Shown piece by piece: positions 7,793-17,500 of a stretch of 64,000 nt of DNA. This DNA is from UBA1672 sp963977495 (GTDB lineage: Bacteria; Pseudomonadota; Alphaproteobacteria; Micavibrionales; Micavibrionaceae): contig CAXBOT010000006.1 of assembly GCA_963977495.1 (NCBI GenBank), positions 1-64,000 on the forward strand. Reading direction: 5' to 3'. The notes under the pieces were generated by a model. The model did no database searches, had not been told where the DNA came from, and saw only the letters and a program-made list of their open reading frames with translations. The first letter of the stretch is position 1; every line of letters begins with the position of its first letter. Position numbers and translations under genes: made by a program.

Positions 7793-10700
7793 ATGGCTAA
7801 AACTCTTTTTTGGGTTTTCTGTTTATTAGGCGCTGTCATGTGTATGTGGCATACGAGCGCACCTGCATTTGCTGGTCAATTAACATTCCAGGAACTGGGC
7901 ATAATACGCAATGAAATTGAGAGCCTTGAAGATGATATATCTCGCTGGAAATCCGAAGCTTCTACGATAGAAGATCGTGCCAAGCGCTATGAAAAGCTGG
8001 CAGATGACGCCAAAGAACAGATCAAACAATCAACACACCAAGCAGATAAAAATCATTGGCAAGACACCGTTGATCAACGCCTTCAACGCGCAAAAAACCT
8101 ACGACAGGACGCCGCACAAATCCTCAAACAAGTAAAGTCTAAAGAAACTGAGCTTTCATTTTTAAGAAAAAAACTAAAAAATCAGGAAGAAATCGTAGAT
8201 AGAGATAACGCCGAGCGGCAAACAATCCCTGACACAAAAACAGCCTTTAGTATTTTAGAAGAGAAAAAGGGAAACAAGAAACGTTTCCCGATCGATTTGT
8301 TGGTTGGTGTGTGGGAATCTATGGATGACAAGGATTTATTCGTGATTGTGCCACAAAATCCGGATGATGATTTATATGCCGGTAGGATGGAGGCGCACAC
8401 AGAAAATAGAGTATGGGAAGGCCGGTATCACCCAGAGGGAGAAATTGATGCGCCGTCGATGATGACATTTACCTATAAGCCTAAAGCAGAAGAGATAAAT
8501 AAAGACATCCCCAAATGGGCGCGCGAACAAATTGAAGGTGAACTGGAATGGACACTAGAGCTTCATCAGGCCGGTACATGGGGAACGCCGCGTTTTGAGG
8601 TGAAGTTTTTCCCGGGAGAAGTGGAGTGGAATGAAAAAGCTCTGGTGAAAGATGGCAAGAATGCATGGGTTACCGGCAAGGGAACGCCCAGAAATATTAA
8701 TTATAAAAAAGTTTACAGTGATGTTTACAGCCAGGCATATGGTGCACCTGAAATCTTTATTCGTATGCCAGGGGAGACCGATCCGCAAAAAAACCATGTG
8801 GAAGCGATTATAAAAATACAGCCATTTTTCATTGATGTGGTCCTTCCTGCCGATATGGCGAAGGAGCAAGGTAAGCATTTAACGGTTGAGGTTGAAAATA
8901 TTGATACTGGCGACACGACAACGCTTGATCTGAAGGCTGGTGTGTCGCGGAAAAGCCATTCGGTGCATTACACGCATGACACATCTGTCTTGCTTGCACG
9001 CTTTAGCGATACCAGAGTGGATGAATATAAAGCGCCTAAATTCTCCTGGAACTGGCTGACAGGGAATATGAGCCCGGGCAAACGCCTTGATTTATCGATT
9101 GAAGATGGGCAATCCGTCGCTTTTAAGTTCAAAGGCGCAGAGGCTTCTGCACCTTTTTACAATAGCTGGTTTCAACGCGGTATTGCCCGCCATGTTGAGG
9201 CTGTCCCTAAAATGCGCGCGACGAACGCCTATATTGCTGGGAATTCTTCGGCCCTTTATCATCCAGAGGTTCGTGAAGAAGCGACGCGTAAGCTTACGAT
9301 GATCAAGAACTACGAGAGTATTGTTCTAAATGCAGATCTTCATGACCGTGAGCTTTACGCGGTTGGAGAAAAATATTTTGGTCTTAAAGGCAGCTATACA
9401 GGTTTGATAGACCTCTCTTCGGCTCAAATAAAACAGCTCACCTACATGAACGAAGGCTCCTACATGAATAAGTACATGACTGGCAACGATGTCATGGAGA
9501 AAAAGAAAGGTGACCAAAAAGACAAAAAAAACAGTGCACCAGAAGAGAAAATGCGGAATGGTCTAACGGATAAAACGCGAGATGGTAATAATGAGGGGCA
9601 CGCCGCATTTAAAAACGTTGTCTGGACATCGCAATATGAAAGGGCTCTTATTCGCAGTGCCGTTGATCGAGCAGAAAAAGAGGCACGTGATGATGCTGTA
9701 AAAGAACTACCGCTCGCGATTGCATATGCGATGTATACCGGGATCGCGTCGGCCAGTAATGCAGATGCCGCGTATCTATGGATTTTTGGTGAAGATCTTC
9801 AGGGGAAAAAAGCTGGATATGGGGAACGCTTAGGCGGTGCGGCCAGTCTGTTTCTTGGTCAGCTTGTGAGCATGAAAATGCCAACAATGATGACCATGCC
9901 AAATACCAACATCAAAACAGTCGGCATGCCCAAAAGGTTATCTGCAAAGTCAGCGCGCATTGGTCGGCGTGTTCACTTTAAAGAACAGATGAAATTAAAG
10001 CAGAGCGCCGCGCTACGAAAGCTTGATAAGAATATCAAATCCATCAGCGACGGACAGCTTAAACATATTATATCGGATGCGAATTTACCGATTGGCCCCA
10101 GTGGAAAGGTCAAAGATTGGAATACGCCGCGTAAAAATATTGCTAGTAAAAACGTCAAGAAATTTGAAGATCTAAACACGGCGTTGCCGCCGCCCAAGAG
10201 CGCGCCCCCTCCAACACCGTCTTTGGATAATGTAAAGGCCACGTATCAAAAAAACCAGTATGAAGTCCTACAGACGAGCGCAAAAAAAGCTTATGGAGAC
10301 AGTGTAAAAACGAGTGAACCTTACTTAGCGCCGCAAGAAACAAATATGTGCAACTGTCGGCAGGCTGACCCTGCTTTTAAGAAGTATTTAAAGCGCACTT
10401 TTACCGATAAAGAACTATTCAAGATCATGGTGGAATATGACATTATTCACCCGCCCATGACGTCGCCTTTAGAATTTGGGGTATCAGACCTACAGGTCAT
10501 GCAGCTGATGCATAAAATGGGATTCGAGGTGAAGCATATCCCGTCTCAAAAAGCCATGCCGCCGGAGGTTGTTGATCAGTTCCTAAAAGCTGGATGGCAT
10601 GTCAGGGACGTTGTCAAACCAAAAGGACAAATAGGCGAAGAGTTTACGCACGCCGTGCAAGTTCAAAACTTTAAACGTAATGCAAAAGGTGACATTGAAG

Positions 10701-11416
10701 ACATTGAATTTTATGATTCTGCCTATGGTGCTAAGCAAACGATGCCTTATGAGGATTATAAAAAGGTGGCTGAGGATGGGTACGGTCTTATCCTTTATCG
10801 CTGGCCCGAGAACGGCAAGCCTCCGGCGGCTGTGAAAGGCCTCGATACAGTAGCTGCAAAAGCGCCACCGCGCACTCGCAAGCTCCCTGAGCGGCTTGAT
10901 CTGGATGAGGCATTAAAGAGGCTATACCCAAATAATGACTATCCGCCGTTGCATGTAACCGATTTAAAAAATTCTAATGCCATTATAAATGAGGGCCAAT
11001 TAGATTTATCTGATCAAGGCGCATCTTTTAGCCAAGGTGGCGCGGTTGGTGTGGCGCGCGATGGTGGCTTTGCTGTTCGCGTGAAGCCGGAAAGTCTTGT
11101 TACACGCGATAACCCCAATGGGGCCGTTGAGCTCTATGATGAAGCGTTGGGTAAGGGGAAGAGGGCAACATTTTGGCCGAAAGGGAAATCTGCTGGCGGT
11201 AAAGGATATTCATCGCATATCCCTACGGAGCATCTACAGTTTTTGGATACAAGCACAAACAAGTGGCGTAATTTCCCAGAAGCCAGTGCCCCGGTGCCTG
11301 CCCACCCTGACTCTGATCTTAGTAAAGCAGATGATCTAAAAGGCTTTTTGAAGGAGTTGAATGTGCCTCAAAAAGTTGAAGCTGTTGAAAGTCTGGATGA
11401 TTTTGAGGTGGAATAA
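7793..11416 (+). CDS. Large exported multidomain protein with papain-like and ART-like C-terminal modules (toxin-like)
   Basis: 1207 residues. Seen: a signal peptide (1-28, ending PAFAG), a coiled coil at ~30-140, a beta-rich domain at ~165-430 beginning LLVGVWESMDDKDL, a lysine-rich helical middle, and a proline-rich linker (~800-820, PPPKSAPPPTPS). After the linker, Cys853 (ETNMCNC), His953 (EFTHAVQV) and Asp975 (IEFYDSAYG) have the order and spacing of a papain-like/C39-like cysteine peptidase. The last ~155 residues start LHVTDLKNSNAIINEG (His1054) and include GFAVRVKPESL, resembling ADP-ribosyltransferase-fold toxins (KptA/DarT-like entry motif). The layout recalls polymorphic toxins. 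The beta domain resembles the convergent 410-residue neighbour. The enzymatic calls are inference from motif spacing; the secreted multidomain nature is visible directly. Confidence 0.6.
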   Translation: MAKTLFWVFCLLGAVMCMWHTSAPAFAGQLTFQELGIIRNEIESLEDDISRWKSEASTIEDRAKRYEKLADDAKEQIKQSTHQADKNHWQDTVDQRLQRAKNLRQDAAQILKQVKSKETELSFLRKKLKNQEEIVDRDNAERQTIPDTKTAFSILEEKKGNKKRFPIDLLVGVWESMDDKDLFVIVPQNPDDDLYAGRMEAHTENRVWEGRYHPEGEIDAPSMMTFTYKPKAEEINKDIPKWAREQIEGELEWTLELHQAGTWGTPRFEVKFFPGEVEWNEKALVKDGKNAWVTGKGTPRNINYKKVYSDVYSQAYGAPEIFIRMPGETDPQKNHVEAIIKIQPFFIDVVLPADMAKEQGKHLTVEVENIDTGDTTTLDLKAGVSRKSHSVHYTHDTSVLLARFSDTRVDEYKAPKFSWNWLTGNMSPGKRLDLSIEDGQSVAFKFKGAEASAPFYNSWFQRGIARHVEAVPKMRATNAYIAGNSSALYHPEVREEATRKLTMIKNYESIVLNADLHDRELYAVGEKYFGLKGSYTGLIDLSSAQIKQLTYMNEGSYMNKYMTGNDVMEKKKGDQKDKKNSAPEEKMRNGLTDKTRDGNNEGHAAFKNVVWTSQYERALIRSAVDRAEKEARDDAVKELPLAIAYAMYTGIASASNADAAYLWIFGEDLQGKKAGYGERLGGAASLFLGQLVSMKMPTMMTMPNTNIKTVGMPKRLSAKSARIGRRVHFKEQMKLKQSAALRKLDKNIKSISDGQLKHIISDANLPIGPSGKVKDWNTPRKNIASKNVKKFEDLNTALPPPKSAPPPTPSLDNVKATYQKNQYEVLQTSAKKAYGDSVKTSEPYLAPQETNMCNCRQADPAFKKYLKRTFTDKELFKIMVEYDIIHPPMTSPLEFGVSDLQVMQLMHKMGFEVKHIPSQKAMPPEVVDQFLKAGWHVRDVVKPKGQIGEEFTHAVQVQNFKRNAKGDIEDIEFYDSAYGAKQTMPYEDYKKVAEDGYGLILYRWPENGKPPAAVKGLDTVAAKAPPRTRKLPERLDLDEALKRLYPNNDYPPLHVTDLKNSNAIINEGQLDLSDQGASFSQGGAVGVARDGGFAVRVKPESLVTRDNPNGAVELYDEALGKGKRATFWPKGKSAGGKGYSSHIPTEHLQFLDTSTNKWRNFPEASAPVPAHPDSDLSKADDLKGFLKELNVPQKVEAVESLDDFEVE

Positions 11417-11425
11417 AATACTGCT

Positions 11426-12658
11426 TTAAAGAGCTTCGCGCTTGTCGGCGCCGTCCGCAGTTTTTATCTCTATGTCACGGGTTAGATTTATTCCGCGCTC
11501 TTTATAAGGGGTAGCAATTTTGGTTATGGGCCCTGGACCAGCTATTCCGCTTTTATAGGTTACATGTAAACGCCATAGCGCGCCCTCTAAAACGGTGTCA
11601 TTTGGTGACAACCCATGCGCAATTTCAAATTCAATCCATTCAGGTGGCGACCACGATGCGATGAGTTGATCAATCACGCTTTGCGGCAAGCTTTGAATAT
11701 CTCGTCTGTCCGTTAGAGTTCGATCCGCCTTGATTGTCAAACCGCTTAGGTAAGCATTACGATAACTATATTCAGAGTCGTCTTCTCCACGGATTACAGT
11801 GATATTTAAGGGGCGTGCCCCTTCATCGGCCATATCGTTAATCCTGAGCGGGTTGTTCTTATCAATGGGGAGATCACTACCGGATTGAAGTTTTTCATCA
11901 CTTTTACGTAATTCTATAAGCCAAATATCTGTACCATCCGTCCATTTTCCAAGAATATTATTTTCTCTTTTTTTAATGTCCTCGGCGTCAAGCGTTTGGA
12001 TCGCTTTACCAGCAGGTTTCACGATCATCTCAAGGTCGTCGCCGTCTTTAGAGGGCTGGAAGTCAATATCACCACGAAGTATGGTTTGCTGTGGCTCTTT
12101 TCCCTCTTTATCACGAGATCCTGTAATGCGCATATCGTAGCGCCTTTTTTGAGGGTCCCACTGCATAACAGCTTTTTCGTGCTTGCTGATTTTATAACGA
12201 TGCTCAGTTTCTATGTCTTTTAACAACGCATCTTGGGCGATATCGAAATTGGCTAGGCTTTCTAAAATTGTATTTTCATCTGCCTTTAGACCTCTTTCCT
12301 GTAAAATAGTTTTCATCTGCGCGTGCCGTTGCGAAACATCAGCTTTTTCCAATAGCTTTTTAACTGCAATCCAGTCTTGTGATTTTGAAATATCTAGGCC
12401 GATGGATTCTGCTAGTTTTTTTGCACCCCCTTTGATGGTCGCTGGTTTCTTTGACCATTGATGAACGCGTTCATCTTTTAAAATGCGTCCTGTGTTTTTA
12501 AGAACGGCATCATCAGAATTTTCAATCCTTCCCTTGAGCTGGTTTACTAAGCCCGAGGTCATTGATGACAAATGCGGTGGAATTTTTTGTGCAAAAGCCT
12601 GTCCTGATTGAAAAATCAAGCATAGAAAACTGGCAAATACCAGATAGGGCAGGCGCAT
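11426..12658 (-). CDS. Exported protein of unknown function, shares a domain with the 1207-residue neighbour
   Basis: 410 residues, family not recognised. The start at 12658 is preferred over an in-frame start 90 bp upstream because GGAGTG lies 6 bp before it and a signal peptide follows at once (MRLPYLVFASFLCLIFQSGQ, cleaved near AFAQ). Residues ~25-190 are helical and charged; ~190-400 are beta-rich, with NILGKWTDGTDIWLIEL and a Trp-rich segment (WSPPEWIEFEIAHG, then EGALWRLHVTYKSG). This matches the pattern LLVGVWESMDDKDL ... ELEWTLELHQAG ... in the convergent 1207-residue protein, so the two probably share a domain. It follows the VWA gene by 13 bp with the RBS overlapping the VWA gene end, so both form an operon. 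An inhibitor, immunity or docking role is possible but unproven. Confidence 0.6.
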   Translation of the reverse strand: MRLPYLVFASFLCLIFQSGQAFAQKIPPHLSSMTSGLVNQLKGRIENSDDAVLKNTGRILKDERVHQWSKKPATIKGGAKKLAESIGLDISKSQDWIAVKKLLEKADVSQRHAQMKTILQERGLKADENTILESLANFDIAQDALLKDIETEHRYKISKHEKAVMQWDPQKRRYDMRITGSRDKEGKEPQQTILRGDIDFQPSKDGDDLEMIVKPAGKAIQTLDAEDIKKRENNILGKWTDGTDIWLIELRKSDEKLQSGSDLPIDKNNPLRINDMADEGARPLNITVIRGEDDSEYSYRNAYLSGLTIKADRTLTDRRDIQSLPQSVIDQLIASWSPPEWIEFEIAHGLSPNDTVLEGALWRLHVTYKSGIAGPGPITKIATPYKERGINLTRDIEIKTADGADKREAL

Positions 12659-12671
12659 TGTGCACTCCTTT

Positions 12672-14003
12672 TTATTCCTGAGTTTCAATTTTAACAGAGT
12701 GAATATTGAATACGCTTTCTCCTGTATTCTCTTCTGTTTGTCCGGCATTAATCACAAACTGCTTAGGGGCACGTAGTGATGAAATAATATTTGTTTCTAC
12801 CCAAAGTGGGTTTCCTTCCTCATCACTTTTGCCATCTTGATGCAGGCGAGATTTATAGCTGCGCCCTTCTTTTACAAGTTGAACGGTCGTTTTCACATTC
12901 GTCTTCCCCCAGCCTTCAATATATTCCTTAAAGCTATGGTTCGGACTGAAGGAAGGCCCCGCAATAGGCGCATCAAATTGTGTCTGCTCTCCGCCACTCA
13001 TTTTTACTGTTGTCAAAACAACAGCATACCCACTTGATCCGGTATCACAGCAGTAGCTTTTATGGCCTACGATGGAGGTCGCAACATAATTTTTGTTATC
13101 CGTATAAAGGCCAAATGAAAGAACGTCTTTAGAGGTCTGAAACTCAGGCGTGAGTTCAACAGTGATCGTCCAGTCACCTGAGGGGAGGTCTTCCATCAGC
13201 TGTAAAATATTAGAGCTTTCTGCGTTGCTCAGCCCACCGACATCTTTCCCAATCAATAAAAGATCATTATTCTCAACAATATATTGTTCTGGGTTTGGGT
13301 TCATAACATCCCAATGCGACGCCAATTCCGCGCCGTCGAAATTATCTTCGAATGTAACCGTACTTGCTGCAGGCTCAGGCTCAGATGTAGCCGCTTCTTG
13401 TAAGGCCGTTGTTAGAGCCTCCACATCGGCAGCGCCATAATATTTTCCACCTGTCGCTTCGGTAATGCACTGCACCGCTTTCGCTTCTTCTTCACCCAGA
13501 GTAAAACCAACGACATTCACAGTAACGTCCAGGCCGGACGCTTTTACTTCCTTGGCGGCTGCACACGGGTCACCCTGACATTCTTCCAAGCCATCTGTCA
13601 CAAGGATGATCTTGTTATCTTGCCCCTTGAAAGCTGCAAAAGATTTGGAGGCTTGTCTTATCGATTCTGCGATAGGGGTTTCACCCTTCGCTTCTAATGT
13701 TGAAATCGTTTTTTGCAATGTAGCGGCATCATCTCCTCCCAAGGGGGAGACAAGTTCGATATCACTACAATCTTTCGCGTTACGATGACCATAAACCATC
13801 AAGCCAAGATTAGCTGTCTTGGGTATGCCCTCTAATGTTTTCCCCAAAACATCTTTTGCTGCTTCCATACGCGTTTGGTTCTCAACCTTTTCTTTCATAG
13901 AGCCTGAGGCATCAACGATAAAAATAATATTTGTGTCCGCATAAACAGGCATTGCCCCTAAACACACAAACGCTACGGCAGTGAATAATGTTTTACGAAG
14001 CAT
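12672..14003 (-). CDS. Exported von Willebrand factor A domain protein
   Basis: 443 residues. The ATG at 14003 is chosen over one 42 bp upstream because GGAGAT precedes it and a signal peptide follows (MLRKTLFTAVAFVCLG to VYA). Residues ~22-205 are a VWA domain with an intact MIDAS: DASGSM near the N-terminus, the conserved Thr in KGETPIAES, and VTDGLEEC. It is of the bacterial Ca-activated/YfbK-like secreted type. A linker (TSEPEPAAST) leads to a beta-sandwich of ~210 residues (FEDNFDGAELASHWDV start), similar to LamG/DUF1349 carbohydrate- or ligand-binding folds, with a CC pair (KSYCCDTG). First gene of an operon with the 410-residue protein. Upstream lies an IS6 remnant, so its native promoter may be disturbed. 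Likely an adhesion or scaffold protein. Confidence 0.75.
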   Translation of the reverse strand: MLRKTLFTAVAFVCLGAMPVYADTNIIFIVDASGSMKEKVENQTRMEAAKDVLGKTLEGIPKTANLGLMVYGHRNAKDCSDIELVSPLGGDDAATLQKTISTLEAKGETPIAESIRQASKSFAAFKGQDNKIILVTDGLEECQGDPCAAAKEVKASGLDVTVNVVGFTLGEEEAKAVQCITEATGGKYYGAADVEALTTALQEAATSEPEPAASTVTFEDNFDGAELASHWDVMNPNPEQYIVENNDLLLIGKDVGGLSNAESSNILQLMEDLPSGDWTITVELTPEFQTSKDVLSFGLYTDNKNYVATSIVGHKSYCCDTGSSGYAVVLTTVKMSGGEQTQFDAPIAGPSFSPNHSFKEYIEGWGKTNVKTTVQLVKEGRSYKSRLHQDGKSDEEGNPLWVETNIISSLRAPKQFVINAGQTEENTGESVFNIHSVKIETQE

Positions 14004-14165
14004 CGTAATCTCCAATCTTTTCAAATAATTATTCCATTTATACAATGTAATGGGAAGGAGTTCAACTTGGTTTGTATGAGTGTTCTTTATCCATTATTAT
14101 CAAATTTGATACTATAAAGTGATAAATGGTTGGCATAAAACTCATTTCGATAATATGAGTTTCCT

Positions 14166-14460
14166 CAATATTTTATAAGCTGCTTCTTATCTCGTTTTTT
14201 TGTCACAGAGCAATCCAGAATTGTTCCTTCATGATCAACAGCACGCCATAGATAATATATCTCACCATTGATTTTGACGAAAACTTCATCAATATGCTAC
14301 CACCAGTAACGAATAGTCTCATGGCAAACATCTATGCCACGTTCATGAAGAATGTCTTCCACCTGCCGTAGACCAAGTGGATAACGAATATAATACATCA
14401 CCGCTAACTTTATGATTTCAGGGTTAGTTTTATAATATTTAAAGGGATTTTTTTGCTCAT
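14166..14460 (-). pseudogene. Remnant of IS6-family transposase
   Basis: Reading leftward from ATG at 14460 gives an N-terminus nearly identical in pattern to the intact transposase at 61.3-62.0 kb (PFKYYKTNPEIIKLAVMYY). It then hits a stop directly after RYWW and resumes at HIDE, so about 70 bp corresponding to 24 residues have been deleted. Homology ends near KKRDKK; the C-terminal half with the last two catalytic acids is missing. DNA to the right (to ~14510) still resembles the IS right end (ATTAATCTGACATG). It is dead, but shows the element was here long ago. It occupies most of the gap 14004-14513. Confidence 0.85.
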
Positions 14461-14513
14461 AAACACAAAAGATCAGAGATAAGCTAAAACTGCATATTAA
14501 TCTGACATGACCA

Positions 14514-17500
14514 TTAATAGTTCTTATTCAAAACACTTTGCGGCGTGTCAGGGAATTTCCAGTTTTCTGCTTTTGCCTTAAAGGATAAATCACGCAGTTG
14601 CGCCTCAATGGAGGCATCATGCCGCGGATCTTCTATCGCCATGCGTTTGGACAGGTTCGTGGTCATAAACCACTGCGCTGTGCTTTCCACCGTAAAACTG
14701 GCCGCCGCCGCATTTGTACCCAAGGTTAATTGACCATTTACGTTTTGTAAATATTGACCAGGTTGGGCGATGGATTCAAAGGAATATTTTCCAGTATCCC
14801 CAGAGCGCGCGGGCACCATTTTGAAGGTGGCAGAATTCTGAAACTCTGTCGTCTCGTCGAGATAATCAAATTTCAAACCATCAGGCGTTACGTGCAAGGC
14901 TTTTTGATAATGAACCCATATAAACCAATCCGCGAAATTGCCTGCATATGGGTCTGCAACATTATCACGCGCGGGCTTGCCATCGTTAAACTCCACAGGT
15001 TTTGCGTGCACGAAGGTGACATGATCAGACCCATCGGCAAAGCCAGGCAGCATCATTATACTGGTCTTGGGCACTGTGATGGGCGGAATATAGACCGCGG
15101 TATTGGTCTTTACGGAAATGTGAGAGGGCTGTTTTGACAATTCGACATTTTGAGACTGCGGCATCATAATGGCGACGTCATTATCGCCCTTTTGCAACAT
15201 GACATTGCCGTGTCGCAAATATGTTCCCATATATAAATATTTTTCCCGTTCTTGCTGTTTATCCCATATGGCTTGAGCGGTGGCTGTTCTTGTTTCGTTT
15301 GGCTGCAGGTCTGCAACACCTGCAAACGTGATTCCCTCTATGCTTTCAACGGTGTTAAATTTGAAGGCAGATGCGGACGAACACTCTGTTTGGATAATAT
15401 CAACACCAGCCGCCGCAACGCCGCCATCAATCGCAATACATTGACCAGATAGCGCGTTTTGGATATTCAGTGTTCCATTTTCTGTATCAATCTTCATGAA
15501 CAGTTCGGCCGCGCTTGTTGTGCACGGGCGGTGTGAAATGGTGTTATTTCCCGCATCGTAAAGGCAGGTTTTACTGTTCCGCGGTGAAATCATAAAGCGT
15601 GTTCTGTCCACGCCGCCAAAGGCAAAATATTGATTTTTATTGCCAGACGCGCAAGTTTCTAATGTCAAAGAGCCATTGATTTGCATATCGCCTGTGATGC
15701 ACAGATTATCATTGGCCGCCGTTGTGAGTGTAGCGGTTTTTGGTAAGAGTTGCTCTTTTGAAAAATCATAACCAATAGAGGGAAGCCAGCGACGCTTTCC
15801 AGTCTGCATCGGGTCTTTTTTACAATCATCTAGAACAAAATAGGGGATCTCTATAATCGTATAATCATTTCTCATATCATCTTTCAATTGCTTTTCCGCC
15901 GCGCGATATTCATAAACGGCCGCTTGTGCAAGAGGAATATACCATCCATCGCCCTTTGCTGCGCGTTGCGCCTTCAATGCACGGATTTTAGTATTATAAA
16001 CATCTGTGTATTCTTTGGTTCTGCGAATGGCTTCAGAGTGTGAAATATTTGATTTTCTTTGTTCTTGTAAGGACTCACGTACACACATGCCGTTACTGGA
16101 AACAAGTTCGCCTGTCGGTGTGTAGCGCCATGTTTCGCTTCGTTCATTACACGTTATGAAGGCCAGTGGCATCAATCCGTTTAATCTATTGACACTGGTA
16201 TCCATCGTCAGACAGCTATCATTTTTTTCGATTTCAATATCGCCAGCGTCGCGATAAAGCGTTTGTCCATTTTCCCCTGTCATTATGTTGCCGTCGGCAT
16301 CTTTTATTGGCTGAACGTTTAACTGATACTCGGCGTTTTTCTTTATGATGTGTCCTTCTTCATCAAAGAAGAATCCAATTTCATTAAGAACCGCCTCATG
16401 ATCGCCGGTTAAATCACAGTTGGACATAATTTTTGCACCGTAATAATCCGTGCTGTTACGAAGGCAGCCTTTGGGGTTACCTGCGCTACCATTATACATC
16501 AAAAGCATGCGGTTACCCTTGGTGCATCGTTTAAGGTTTTGATTCCAAAATTCATTATGGTGACATTGCCCCGGGCTTGTACGTCTGAGCCTTGTGGCTT
16601 TCAGTCCACCGTTTATTGTTGAACTCATCTTCAACACATTGTCTATGCGGGCATTTTCTGCGCGAATGCGGTAACGCTGCCATGTGGTTAAGTTTTCCCT
16701 GATTTTGTCGCGTGAGGCCGCCCATTCTTTTTGCTGTTTTGCTGCAGCATCAAGGAGAGCCTGTTGGCCAACGGCGTCTGCCGCGTATCCTCTAAACTTT
16801 GCGCCGTTTTTCACGTTGCCGCGCCAATCCGTACAATCAGACATCCATTCGGGCAGCGGGTCGCGATTGGCTGCGATGGTTTCATTGGCTTTTGCCACGT
16901 CTACATATAGGCATTTGTTATTATGAACATTGCGAAACACATAATCATGGCTTTGTAAAATATCGTTCAGAGGGATGTTATTTGATGTATCTAGCCCACC
17001 ATTAGGTGCAACCGCAAAAACTGTCCATTTATTGTCATCGTAATATCTGTCTGGGGTACAGTGATTGATATTAGATTTTGTGTCATCGCCATTTTTTGCC
17101 CCCATACAGCCATAAATCATTTGTCCGTCCCAGAAGCGTGACCCCATCATTTCGATAGTATGCTGTCCATCAAGAACACGTAGATATGTGAGTGTACGCC
17201 CCAAAAACTTATCTTCTTCACTTTCATCTTGTTGAGCACAATCAACAAGTGTCCAAGGCCCGCTAGGGCGTGCCCAATACAGACAATGGTTTAAGGCCGC
17301 ACTTGCAATTTTACCGCGCGTCGGCACTTTCTCGACCTCATTCCAATTGGGGACGACAGATGTGCCAAGCCATTGATTAGCGCTGGCGCAATCCCCCATC
17401 ATAAGCTTGTTCGTGGCATCGCGTGTTATACATTCCTCACCATTTTTAAGCTTCATGTCAGCAGTGTATGTCCATTTAGCGTTGTCGCCACCGATGTGAC

